Part shown: piece by piece, positions 17,507-27,125 of the stretch | Numbering within the stretch: position 1 is the first letter of the stretch | Layout of the letters: each line of letters begins with the position of its first letter | NCBI RefSeq assembly: GCF_034471385.1 | Contig: NZ_JARGYU010000001.1 | Coordinates: 310,001-374,000 of the forward strand | Direction of reading: 5' to 3' | From: Lyticum sinuosum | GTDB taxonomy: Bacteria > Pseudomonadota > Alphaproteobacteria > Rickettsiales > Midichloriaceae | Length of the DNA: 64,000 bases | The notes under the pieces: generated by a model | The model's database searches: none | The model's input: only the letters and a program-made list of their open reading frames with translations | Told to the model about the DNA's origin: nothing | Made by a program: the position numbers and the translations under genes

Positions 17507-19099
17507 ATGATATCTACATCAAATCAAAATAATTCTCAATTCTTTGATTTAATTATTATAGGATCTGGTCCTGGAGGATATGTTGCTGCTGTTAGAGCAG
17601 CTCAGTTAGGTTTTTCAGTAGCAATTATAGAAAGAGAGAATTTAGGTGGAATATGTTTAAATTGGGGTTGTATTCCCACAAAAGCGTTATTACGTAGTGC
17701 TGAATTATATCATAAAATGAAAAACTCAGCAGAATACGGAATAAAATGTTCGGATATTGAATTTGATATATCTAAAATTGTTGAGCGTTCTAGAAATATA
17801 TCAAGTCAACTTAATCAAGGGATACAAACTCTTATGAAAAAAAATAAAGTTACAATAATTAATGGAGAGGTAATAAAAATTACTAAATCAAATAATTATA
17901 ATAATAATTTATGTTCAGAGAAGAAATTTTCAGAGAAAAATGATTATAATTTATTAAAGTATCAAATTGATGTTAACAAAAAAAATATTGAATTCACACA
18001 ACAGGAGTATAAATCAACTTATGAAGCAAAATATATTATTATTGCAACTGGAGCAAAACCACGCGAGTTACCAAATTTAAGAATAGATAATAATAGAGTA
18101 TGGAATTATCGTGATGCAATGACACCTAAGAGGCTACCAAAATCTATTGCTATAGTTGGGAGTGGTGCTATTGGTGTTGAATTTGCATGTTTTTACGCAA
18201 TGTTAGATGTTGATGTTAGTATCATAGAGATTTCAGATAGAATTTTAATAAATGAAGATAAAGAAATAAGTTCTATTGCAATGAAATCTTTTATACAAAA
18301 TGGTATTAAAATATATACTAATTCAACAATTAATGAAGTTACAGATAATACTTTAGTAATAAATACTATAAAAAATGGAAAGAATGAAAAAAATGAAAAG
18401 AATGAAAAAAATGAAAAGAATGGAAAGAATGATGAAATTATTAGGACTACTATAGAATGCGAACATATAATATCTGCAGTTGGAATTACACCAAATTCAT
18501 TAGATTTAGGTCTACAAAATATAGGAATAAAATTAGATAAAAATAATTATATAAATATAAATGAAAAATGTATGACATCTGCAGATAATGTATATGCTAT
18601 AGGAGATGTAGCTGGACCACCTTGTTTAGCTCATAAAGCAAGCCATCAAGCTATACATTGTATAGATAATATAGGTTATATAGAAGGATTAGTTAAATCT
18701 CCACCACATTCTATTAATATGAAAAATATTCCAGCATGTACATATACAACTCCACAAATTGCAAGCATAGGACATACAGAAGATTCAGCTATTGAAGCAG
18801 GTTATAAAATAAATGTTGGACGTTTTCCATCTTATGCAAATGGAAAAGCACTAACAATGGGAGGAAAATCTGCAATTTCTGGTATGAGCAAAATGATATT
18901 TTGTAAAGATACAGGAGAAATACTTGGTGCTCATATGATTGGTGAAGAAGTTACAGAAATCATTCATAGTATATCTATTGCTATGAATTCAGAGCTAATA
19001 TCTGATGATTTAATCTCAAGTATATTCCCGCATCCAACAATATCTGAAATGCTACCAGAAGCAAGTATGGCAGCATATTCAAGATCCATACATTTATAA
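17507..19099 (+). CDS. lpd: Dihydrolipoamide dehydrogenase (E3)
   Basis: The FAD-binding GSGPGGYVAA is at residues 19-28, redox-active Cys50 and Cys55 lie in GGICLNWGCIPTK, and the NAD-binding GSGAIGVEFA is near 220. The second FAD motif is VYAIGDVAGPP, and the C-terminal HPTISEMLPEA carries the catalytic His and Glu. It reoxidises lipoamide with NAD. At 530 residues it is about 60 longer than usual, from an Asn/Lys-rich stretch (about 125-160) and a tandem NEK insert near 290-308. Both lie in loops of the fold, so activity is probably kept. Confidence 0.96.
   Translation: MISTSNQNNSQFFDLIIIGSGPGGYVAAVRAAQLGFSVAIIERENLGGICLNWGCIPTKALLRSAELYHKMKNSAEYGIKCSDIEFDISKIVERSRNISSQLNQGIQTLMKKNKVTIINGEVIKITKSNNYNNNLCSEKKFSEKNDYNLLKYQIDVNKKNIEFTQQEYKSTYEAKYIIIATGAKPRELPNLRIDNNRVWNYRDAMTPKRLPKSIAIVGSGAIGVEFACFYAMLDVDVSIIEISDRILINEDKEISSIAMKSFIQNGIKIYTNSTINEVTDNTLVINTIKNGKNEKNEKNEKNEKNGKNDEIIRTTIECEHIISAVGITPNSLDLGLQNIGIKLDKNNYININEKCMTSADNVYAIGDVAGPPCLAHKASHQAIHCIDNIGYIEGLVKSPPHSINMKNIPACTYTTPQIASIGHTEDSAIEAGYKINVGRFPSYANGKALTMGGKSAISGMSKMIFCKDTGEILGAHMIGEEVTEIIHSISIAMNSELISDDLISSIFPHPTISEMLPEASMAAYSRSIHL
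18376..18432 (+). repeat. In-frame AATGAAAAR microsatellite in lpd
   Basis: About six copies of a 9-base unit, AATGAAAAA or AATGAAAAG, encode an (NEK)n run. The period is a multiple of three. Confidence 0.9.
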
Positions 19100-19186
19100 T
19101 AAAATAAATTATAAATAGAAATATTTATCTTATAAGATAAGTATTTTGCAAATACTGTAATTTTATTATAAAATTATTGTAAAAAA

Positions 19187-19636
19187 TTATTTTTTAGTGA
19201 AAAAACTATATCTCTATATTTATTATATATTTAAATATTAAATCTACTAAAAATATCTAAAACAACTATAATATTTATTATATAACAATTATATATATTT
19301 CTCTTAAATATTAGAGCATAACATTAATTTATCGTTATAATTTTATTAATATATTATAAAATTTCTAAATTATGAATAAAAAGACTTATTTTGTAAGATA
19401 AGTGTAAATACACTTACAGTTAATATAAGTATTTTATAAATATTATAAATATTTTATTATAATCAAATTATTTTTTAGTGAAAAAACTATATCTCTATAT
19501 TTATTATATAAATAAATATTAAATCTACTAAAAATATCTAAAATAACTATAATATTTATTATATAACAATTATATATATATTCTCTTAAATATTAGAGCA
19601 TAACATTAATTTATCGTTATAATTTTATTAATATAA
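19187..19636. repeat. 169-base spacer sequence present twice downstream of lpd
   Basis: Bases 19187-19355 and 19468-19636 are near-identical direct copies (offset 281). Each starts TTATTTTTTAGTGAAAAAAC and contains TCTCTTAAATATTAGAGCATAAC. Small hairpins lie between and before them: a TTATCTTATAAGATAA palindrome at 19125-19140, AGTATTT/AAATACT at 19140-19156 and AAGTGTA/TACACTT at 19400-19415. The copies fill the spacer between convergent lpd and rpsG; no gene is visible inside. Confidence 0.92.
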
Positions 19637-19690
19637 ATATGTATTAAAAATTATATTAAATATTAATTATTATAACCAATATTTCTGATA

Positions 19691-20206
19691 TTATGGAACA
19701 TCAGATAAATGAGAGTATGCTTTATTTGCTTCAACCATTTTTTTTACTTCTTCTGCTTTTTTTAATGCACCACTAGAAGGATCTCCTTTATGAGCCAAAG
19801 AGAATTCCAGAATTAATCCTTCTATCATTGTTTTTCCAGATTGACTTTTCTTACGTGCAAAACTAACAATCCATTTCATTGCAAGAGACATACCTCTTTC
19901 AGGTCGTATACTTGTTGGTACTTGATATGTAGCACCGCTAAAACGACGAGATTTGAGGATTACAACTGGAGCAATTCTATTTAAAACATCGTAAAAAATA
20001 TCAATTACATTAGATTTTAAATCTTCCGCAACTTTTTCAAGAGCGCTATAAACTATATTTTCAGCTATAGTTTTTTTTCCATCCCACATAACATAATTTA
20101 TAAACTTCCCTAAATTAGCATCACCATAGGCATGATCAGCAAAGTGTTTTTTATGACCCTGTTGATATTTTAACAAATCACTTCTTGTTCTCTTTTTTCT
20201 AGACAT
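19691..20206 (-). CDS. rpsG: 30S ribosomal protein S7
   Basis: The family blocks are all present: FINYVMWDGKKTIAENIVYSALEKV, VLNRIAPVVILKSRRFSGATYQVP, RPERGMSLAMKWIVSFARKKS and a C-terminal AEEVKKMVEANKAYSHL (quoted in parts). S7 nucleates the 30S head and contacts the E site. It is 171 residues with a slightly long N terminus. It follows rpsL by 253 bases, as in the str operon, but fusA and tuf are missing downstream: the next gene is convergent lpd. Confidence 0.97.
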   Translation of the reverse strand: MSRKKRTRSDLLKYQQGHKKHFADHAYGDANLGKFINYVMWDGKKTIAENIVYSALEKVAEDLKSNVIDIFYDVLNRIAPVVILKSRRFSGATYQVPTSIRPERGMSLAMKWIVSFARKKSQSGKTMIEGLILEFSLAHKGDPSSGALKKAEEVKKMVEANKAYSHLSDVP

Positions 20207-20459
20207 ATTTAAAAAATAATTTTGATTTTTTGTTTTTAATAATTATTACTAATTTAATATATTAATTATATACTAATTGCTATTATTTTATATCAATTTA
20301 ATAAAGGAATTTTATCATATTTTTAAATTTTAATATTTAAAAAGAATTCTTTATCTTATTTAGCAAATTTTATTATAAGTCATAAAATTTAATAGAAATT
20401 AGTATAATAAATTAAATTATGATATTTAAGATTAGTTTTATTCAGCTTTTTTATTATTT

Positions 20460-20834
20460 TTAACTTTTTGGACGTTTTACCCCATAGAGAGATCTTCTTT
20501 TTGCACGTTTTTTAACTCCTTGAGTATCTAGCACACCTCTAACAATATGATAACGGACCCCAGGAAGATCTTTTACTCTTCCTCCGCGTATAAGAACTAC
20601 TGAGTGTTCTTGAAGATTATGGCCTTCTCCAGGAATATATGCTATAACTTCATATCCGTTACTAAGTCTAACTCTTGCAACTTTACGAAGTGCTGAATTA
20701 GGTTTCTTAGGTGATGTGACATAAACCTTCGTACAAACGCCTCGTTTAAAAGGACATGATTGCAGTGCTGGTGATTTTGTTTTAAACTTTTTATCTGTTC
20801 TAGGATTTCTTATTAGCTGATTAATTGTTGTCAT
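20460..20834 (-). CDS. rpsL: 30S ribosomal protein S12
   Basis: At 124 residues it is the standard length, with near-universal blocks KRGVCTKVYVTSPKKPNSALRK and EGHNLQEHSVVLIRGGRVKDLPGVRYH and the YGVKRPK end. S12 sits at the decoding centre. Lys at the position equivalent to E. coli Lys42 (TSPKKPN) is kept. It is the first gene of the truncated rpsL-rpsG pair. Confidence 0.98.
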   Translation of the reverse strand: MTTINQLIRNPRTDKKFKTKSPALQSCPFKRGVCTKVYVTSPKKPNSALRKVARVRLSNGYEVIAYIPGEGHNLQEHSVVLIRGGRVKDLPGVRYHIVRGVLDTQGVKKRAKRRSLYGVKRPKS

Positions 20835-21052
20835 ATTATAAATTTATAAGTCATTTTTATACATCATTTTACAAATTATCTAGTAATTAATAAGTCATTT
20901 AATAAAATTTAAATGGACTGTAGTTATAGATTATACAAAATTTTTTATTATATAAGAATTTTTTATGATATATAACGGATTTTGAATATTATAAAATTAT
21001 ACCTTATTAGCGTCAAGTATTTTTTATTAAAAATAAAATTATATAGAATATT

Positions 21053-22309
21053 TTACTTATCGATATTTGACATAGTTAAATCAAGATCTAGTCCTGAATG
21101 TAATGTTCTAACAGCAATTTCACTATTAAATGCATCTATTAGTAAAATAATTTTGGTTTCTGATGTTGTAAAACTGTTAATTTTTATATTATTCTCATTA
21201 AGAATAAGAAAGATTTTAGAAATAATGCTTAAATTATTCCCAATTCCAATTCCTATAATAGATATTGATGCAATATTTTTTAATATAATTATTTCATCAT
21301 AATATTTATTTTTCATTGATTCTAGTACTGATTGTATACGTAAAAGATGATCATTATCAAAGATTAATGTAAAATCGCTTTTATGAGATGTAGAATTTTC
21401 TTGATGAAAAATATGATCTATAACAATATTACATTCATTGATATTTTCTATAATTTTTGTAAGAATATTTGTTTTATTTTTTATATTAATATTACATAAT
21501 GTAATTTTTGTTAAATTATTATCACTAATCACAGCAGTTATACTATTTGTTTCCATATAATTTCTTTTTAAAACGAGTGTTGTACCAGAATTTAAGTTAT
21601 TTTTTATAAAAGTTGATAATATACGTACATCTATTCTATAACGCATTGCTATTGCTGCAGCTCTTGGATGAAGTACTTTTGCGCCTGATGATGCCATTTC
21701 TAGTATCTCGCTATATGATAAATACTCTAATCTACGAGCTCTAGATACAATTCTAGGATCTGCAGTATATACACCATCAACATCGGTATATATTTCACAT
21801 TTAGCTTGTAATGCACCAGCAATAGTTACAGCAGTTGTATCTGATCCACCACGACCTAAAGTAGTAATTCTACCATTACAAATTCCTTGAAATCCTGCAA
21901 TAACTGGGATTTCATTATTTTCTAATGAATTTTTTATATTTTCTAATTTTATATCAATTATTTTACCTTCTGAAAAAGAATTATCTGTAATGATAGGCAA
22001 TTGCCATCCTAAATATGATTTAGCTTTTAATCCATTTTTTCTTAATGCTAAAGATAATAATCCTATGCTAATTTGTTCTCCAGCAGATAGAATTGTATCT
22101 AATTCTGATAATTCTTCTATACTCTTTGGATGTGTAATTTCTAAAGCCTTTGCTAATAATTTATCTGTTGTATTTCCTATAGCTGATACAACAACTAAAA
22201 TAATGTTATCTTTTGCAGAATCAGCAATAATTTCTGCTACTTGTTTTATTTTATCTATACTACCTACAGAAGTTCCACCAAATTTCTGAATAATAATTTT
22301 TTTTGACAT
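21053..22309 (-). CDS. lysC: Aspartate kinase
   Basis: The N-terminal kinase domain begins with QKFGGTSVGS (residues 8-17), followed by VVSAIGNTTDKLL, ILSAGEQIS, GRGGSDTTAVTIAGAL and YTDVDGVYTADPRIV. Two ACT-like regulatory segments occupy about 250-418. The enzyme phosphorylates aspartate, the first step to diaminopimelate, lysine, threonine and methionine. Diaminopimelate for peptidoglycan is a likely reason for keeping it. At 418 residues it has the usual length of the alphaproteobacterial monofunctional form. Confidence 0.96.
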   Translation of the reverse strand: MSKKIIIQKFGGTSVGSIDKIKQVAEIIADSAKDNIILVVVSAIGNTTDKLLAKALEITHPKSIEELSELDTILSAGEQISIGLLSLALRKNGLKAKSYLGWQLPIITDNSFSEGKIIDIKLENIKNSLENNEIPVIAGFQGICNGRITTLGRGGSDTTAVTIAGALQAKCEIYTDVDGVYTADPRIVSRARRLEYLSYSEILEMASSGAKVLHPRAAAIAMRYRIDVRILSTFIKNNLNSGTTLVLKRNYMETNSITAVISDNNLTKITLCNINIKNKTNILTKIIENINECNIVIDHIFHQENSTSHKSDFTLIFDNDHLLRIQSVLESMKNKYYDEIIILKNIASISIIGIGIGNNLSIISKIFLILNENNIKINSFTTSETKIILLIDAFNSEIAVRTLHSGLDLDLTMSNIDK

Positions 22310-22557
22310 AGTATAAAATTAATAACTAAAAATAAATTTTAATTAATTATTTAATATCATATATTATTGTTATTGGCATGTTTTCTAGGTATCTATTTAT
22401 TAAAAAAGATTTAACTATAAAAAGATTAAAAATTAAAAAAGATTTAACTATAAAAGCTTTATATAATATTTTTTTATATTAATAATTTTATTAAAATATT
22501 AGATTTATATATTATATTAATATATTAATATATTAAATTTTTTTATTATAAATAATT

Positions 22558-23511
22558 TTATATATTTGTAGAAAATTTATTGAATTTTTTAATTAAATTA
22601 TCAATTCTCTTATTAATTTGTTTAAATCCATGAAATTTAAATATTTCTATTAAATCATTTCCATTATTTGGAAATCCACACCATAACCAATCATCTAATG
22701 AATTTTCTATATCTACATTATAATATAGAGAAGATAATTTATATGATAAATCAACATTTTTTTTAGATTTTTCTAATAATTCTCTGATTCTTATTGGTGT
22801 TATATTATCTATATTATCATATATTTCTTTAACTGATAGATATTTTTCAAGAAGTTTCTGAGCATTTTTAGGTCCTATTCCTTTTGCTCCTGGAATATTA
22901 TCAGTAGCATCACCCATCAAAGCTAAATAATCAGCAAGTTGTGATGGTTTTATACCAAATTTTTTCATTACTCCTTCTTGGTCTATTATAATATCTTTAA
23001 ATGGATCAAAACATTTTACTGTCTCATTTACTAATTGTAAAAGATCTTTATCGCCACTTACTACAAATGTTTCTATTTTATTTTTTTTAGCAATATTTGC
23101 ACATGTTGCAATACAATCATCAGCTTCATATTTTTCATTCTTTACCATTGCTATTCCAAATGCATTTATTATACTGATAATTCCAGGGAATTGGTTTATA
23201 ATTTCATTTGGACATGGTTGTCTATTTGCTTTATATTCTGAGAACATTTCATGTCGTATTGTTTTTTTTCCACCAATATCAAGTGCCATAACAATATAAT
23301 TAGTTTGATTTATATCAAAGGATGATAAAAATCTAATTATATTATGAATAAATCCGTATGTAGCGCCAATTGCCATACCATTTTTATTAATTAAAGTTGG
23401 ATATGCATAATGTGATCTAAAAATCAAAGCACTTGTATCTATAATGAATAATTTTTTATTAATTTGATGATTTATATCATTTATTGTAGAATTTATTATA
23501 CTATTTTCCAT
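22558..23511 (-). CDS. PolA-type 5'-3' exonuclease, stand-alone
   Basis: The 317-residue protein matches only the N-terminal 5'-nuclease domain of DNA polymerase I. It has LFIIDTSALIFRSHYAYP at the start, EADDCIATCANIA and FVVSGDKDLLQLV as acidic metal ligands, then MGDATDNIPGAKGIGPKNAQKLL as the helix-hairpin-helix region. Such nucleases remove RNA primers and flaps. The polymerase and proofreading domains are absent, and the downstream spacer contains no trace of them, so the protein ends naturally near residue 317. This is the exonuclease-only form seen in several reduced genomes. Confidence 0.9.
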   Translation of the reverse strand: MENSIINSTINDINHQINKKLFIIDTSALIFRSHYAYPTLINKNGMAIGATYGFIHNIIRFLSSFDINQTNYIVMALDIGGKKTIRHEMFSEYKANRQPCPNEIINQFPGIISIINAFGIAMVKNEKYEADDCIATCANIAKKNKIETFVVSGDKDLLQLVNETVKCFDPFKDIIIDQEGVMKKFGIKPSQLADYLALMGDATDNIPGAKGIGPKNAQKLLEKYLSVKEIYDNIDNITPIRIRELLEKSKKNVDLSYKLSSLYYNVDIENSLDDWLWCGFPNNGNDLIEIFKFHGFKQINKRIDNLIKKFNKFSTNI

Positions 23512-23790
23512 ACTATCTATATTGTGTTTTATATTATTTTATCTAATATATATATTAATTATATTGAAAATTTAATAAAATATTAATTTTAATTGAAATT
23601 TTTAATTATTATCGATAATTTTAATCTGTTAATAAAATTTTAATAAAGTTTTAAGTATTTCTTAATACTGCTTTATAATTATTAAAGTCCGGAAGCTAGT
23701 ATATGTTATATAGTATATTTATATAGTATATCTAATAGTATTATTAAAATTATTTTTCAGTGAGATATTATTTATACTACTTTTTAGATT

Positions 23791-25083
23791 TTACTTTTTA
23801 GATTTAAGATATCCATTTATAAATTGTGTTGCAGATAGTATTTTTCCACCCTCTATTTGTAATTCTATTATTTCAATAATTTCTCCAAATGCACAACATA
23901 ATAAACCTCTTTCTTTCGTTTTTAAAGAGAAAAAATTAAACATATTAGAAAAAATATTAGAAAAATAATTGTTATTGTAATAATTTAAATTTATATCATC
24001 ATCAGATGAACAAATTATAAAAATACGATTATTATGACTAAATATAGGTGCAGATAGTACTAAATTATCTTGTATAATTTTATTATCATCTTTTTTTTGA
24101 TCAATTTTGATGTTATGTTGATTTTCCGCGGATATTAAAAAATCGAAAAAAATATTATTTAAACTTGTTTCATCTAAAAAAAATAAATTATTTTGATTAA
24201 AATTTATATTATTATTTTCTTTGAGTGAAAAATAATGACTTCTTAATAGCTTTAATCTTTTATTTCTAAATAAACAATATGCTCCGGGATTTGGTGATAA
24301 GGCTTTAATTTTATAATGAATATTTCTTCCACTTTCTTTAAAATTAATTACTTCGTCATCTTTAGTAATTTTAGATGCATAACAAGATCCTTCATTTGAT
24401 TGTATAGATGATAAAATTATACCATTATATAAAATAATATCTTCAATAACAGATAACATCATTTTTGCTCCAATTTCTGCAATATCTTTACTAATTTCAC
24501 CAAAAACCTTTGTATTATCTAAATTATAATTCTCTCTTTTTATGACAGGACCTGTATCACATCCCTTATCCATTATCATAACACAAATATCAGTCATATT
24601 ATCCCCAGCCATAATTGCTCTTTGTATTGGAGCTGCTCCTCTCCATCTAGGTAAAGAAGATGGATGAAGATTAATACAATAATATTTTGGGACAGATAAA
24701 AGATTTTCTGGTAAAATTAATCCGTAAGATACAACAACTATCAAATCAGGACAAATAGATCGAATATGATTAATTACATCTTCAGTTATACGTAATGGAG
24801 TTTTAATATTTATATTATTTGCAATACCAAATTCATATACACTTGATATCGTTTGGTTTAAATTTTTTTTTTGCTCAAGAGAAAATTTATTATTTCCTAT
24901 TTTATTTCCTATTTTATTTCCTATTTCTTTTTTACCAGGAATAGCAGTATATATCTCACATATATCAATTTTTGAATTATTTTCTAATAAAGTATATAAA
25001 GTAGGTAAGGCAAATTCTCCAGTTCCCATAAAAACTATTTTAATTTTATGATAAAAACTAGAATTTTTTATAAAATCACTCAT
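23791..25083 (-). CDS. fmt: Methionyl-tRNA formyltransferase
   Basis: The Rossmann start KIVFMGTGEFALPTLY (residues 14-29) leads to catalytic Asn138 and His140 in INLHPSSLPRWRGAAPIQRAI (quoted in parts) and Asp176 in GCDTGPV. The C-terminal OB-fold carries the tRNA-binding Lys/Arg. It formylates initiator Met-tRNA. It is 430 residues, whereas family members are about 310. There is a GNKI tandem insert at 54-64 and a roughly 90-residue Asn/Asp/Ile-rich insert in the C-terminal domain. The def gene usually upstream is not adjacent. Confidence 0.95.
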   Translation of the reverse strand: MSDFIKNSSFYHKIKIVFMGTGEFALPTLYTLLENNSKIDICEIYTAIPGKKEIGNKIGNKIGNNKFSLEQKKNLNQTISSVYEFGIANNINIKTPLRITEDVINHIRSICPDLIVVVSYGLILPENLLSVPKYYCINLHPSSLPRWRGAAPIQRAIMAGDNMTDICVMIMDKGCDTGPVIKRENYNLDNTKVFGEISKDIAEIGAKMMLSVIEDIILYNGIILSSIQSNEGSCYASKITKDDEVINFKESGRNIHYKIKALSPNPGAYCLFRNKRLKLLRSHYFSLKENNNINFNQNNLFFLDETSLNNIFFDFLISAENQHNIKIDQKKDDNKIIQDNLVLSAPIFSHNNRIFIICSSDDDINLNYYNNNYFSNIFSNMFNFFSLKTKERGLLCCAFGEIIEIIELQIEGGKILSATQFINGYLKSKK

Positions 25084-25354
25084 AGATTATTAATTTTATT
25101 ATGATTATTAATTTTTATGTATAAAAATTTTAATTATTACTATTGTAAATACTTTATTGAGATTATTTAATTTACAATGTATGATAGACTTAATTTATTC
25201 TGTTAATAAATAGAAAGTTAAGATCTCTTTTGGTAAAATCAATCGTAAAATGTTTATCATTTGTTATTGAGAATAATATACAAAATCTGAAATATATATT
25301 TAAAAATCTATTTATTTAATTTGTTAATAACTCTTTATTTTTTTCTACTGATAC

Positions 25355-26707
25355 ATGGCTGAAAATAATAATAAAAAAGATCCCGGACTAGAAGATGTAG
25401 ACTGGTGGTTTGATATAGAAAAAGATTCTGAAGATGTTTCTTCGAAAAAAAAAGAAGCAGAAGATCTTTTTTGGAAACATTTTGGAGGTCCTAATAATAA
25501 AGATAATGATAAGGCAAAAAATGTAGAAAATAAAGAAGAAAGTGAATCTAAATCTACAGAAAATAATAAAGATTTAAAAGAATATGAGAGTTTATTTGAA
25601 AAAACGCCAGAAAATAATAATAATCAGTCAACATCTTCTTCAAATAATTCATTAAATGATAATAAATCAAAAGAAATAGATTCTGCAACTTGGGATGTTG
25701 TTGAAGACATAAAAAAACCAAGTATTGTTACATCATCTAATAATCTAATATCAGATAAAAAGACAAAAAATAATTTAATATTAAATTTTTTTAAAAAACT
25801 TTTTTCTAGAAAAAAATCTAATCATATAAATAATGATAATTCTGATAAAAAAGAACCAATAAATAAAAAACTTTTAGTTTCGTTATCATTAAGTGTTATA
25901 ATTTTAGGTATCACATCAGGATACTTAGGATATAAACAGTTTAATAATAATAAATCATGCTTTGGATCTAAATATGTACTTGCACAAATACATACAGGAG
26001 ATAGTCTAATTCTTAATATCAATGATGAAAATGAATCAAAACAAATAATTGAAAATGGTTATACAGATAGTAATATTAGTCAGTTACTATATCAATTCCT
26101 TAAACCTGGAGAAACTTCCATAGAAGTTGGTAGTGGATATGGATATTATACTATATACATGTCAAGAATAGTTGGTAGTAATGGAAAAGTATATAGTATA
26201 GAAGCAGATAGAGAGACTTGCTCCTTACTTAAAAAATCACTCTCTATTAATAATATAAAAAATGTATATCTTTTCAATTCTATAATTTTTTCAACAACAG
26301 CTGAAGCTAGTGTTGCAAATATTGGAGAAACAAAAAATCTTAAGATAAAACTTGAAAATAGAACAAATAATATGGCACTAGAAACAGTTACATCTTTAGA
26401 TACAATTATTCCTGATGCTAAAGATATTTCTGTTTTGATTATAAATTCAAAAGGAAACGAAGCAAATATAATATATGGCGCTAATAAGATATTAATGAAT
26501 TCTCCAAAAATAAAAATTATTACAACTTGGAATACAAATATAGCTAAAAATAATATTAATATTGAAGATTTTTTTTATCAACTTTCAAGAAGTGGGTTTC
26601 ATATATGGACTGTTGATAATAAAAATCATCGTCTTAATCAAATTAAAAATGTTAAAGATATTATGGATTCTAATGTAAAATATTTAATAATCACAAGACA
26701 AATATAA
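25355..26707 (+). CDS. Membrane-anchored FkbM-type methyltransferase
   Basis: Three parts are visible. Residues 1-155 are acidic, Asn/Ser/Lys-rich and probably disordered, with two short conserved-looking aromatic stretches (VDWWFDIEKD and EAEDLFWKHFGG). A single membrane helix lies near 172-192. Residues about 205-450 form a class I methyltransferase domain with SAM motif I EVGSGYGYYT (258-267), the acidic strand end YSIEAD, and a SLDTII motif as in FkbM enzymes. With one helix and no signal cleavage the catalytic domain would lie on the opposite side of the membrane from the tail. Substrate is unknown. Confidence 0.75.
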   Translation: MAENNNKKDPGLEDVDWWFDIEKDSEDVSSKKKEAEDLFWKHFGGPNNKDNDKAKNVENKEESESKSTENNKDLKEYESLFEKTPENNNNQSTSSSNNSLNDNKSKEIDSATWDVVEDIKKPSIVTSSNNLISDKKTKNNLILNFFKKLFSRKKSNHINNDNSDKKEPINKKLLVSLSLSVIILGITSGYLGYKQFNNNKSCFGSKYVLAQIHTGDSLILNINDENESKQIIENGYTDSNISQLLYQFLKPGETSIEVGSGYGYYTIYMSRIVGSNGKVYSIEADRETCSLLKKSLSINNIKNVYLFNSIIFSTTAEASVANIGETKNLKIKLENRTNNMALETVTSLDTIIPDAKDISVLIINSKGNEANIIYGANKILMNSPKIKIITTWNTNIAKNNINIEDFFYQLSRSGFHIWTVDNKNHRLNQIKNVKDIMDSNVKYLIITRQI

Positions 26708-27125
26708 ATATATTAATTTTTAGAAAATAAATATTAATCTTGAGGTATATCTTGTAATATACAATTTCCGTAAATATTCTTTACATCCTCATTATCTTCT
26801 AAAATAGAAAAAACTTTAAAAATAAGAAAAATATAAAAACTTTAGAAATAAGAAAAATATAAATATATTTTAGAAAATAAATATTAATCTTGAGGTATAT
26901 CTTGTAATGTACAATTTCCGTAAATATTCTTTACATCCTCATTATCTTCTAAAATAGAAAAAACTTTAAAAATAAGAAAAATATAAAAACTTTAGAAATA
27001 AGACAAATATAAATATATTAATTTTTAGAAAATAAATATTAATCTTGAGGTATATCTTGTAATGTACAATTTCCATAAATATTCTTTACATCCTCATTAT
27101 CTTCTAAAATAGAAAAAAACTTTAA
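26704..27125. repeat. Three tandem copies of the yebC 3' end and gene junction
   Basis: Copies of a 150-155 base unit place the yebC stop at 26734, 26884 and (true gene) 27039. Each includes the final 25-30 codons of yebC plus the short intergenic junction. The last copy also carries the final codons of the methyltransferase gene (AGACAAATATAA). The extra copies fill the spacer between the two convergent genes and are truncated, so only the third belongs to a complete gene. Confidence 0.93.

Noticed and set aside
23690..23720. AAAGTCCGGAAGC as a possible RNase P or SRP RNA core
   Set aside because: The short word resembles part of both, but the 278-base spacer has no matching second strand, tetraloops or G/C-rich helices required by either RNA.
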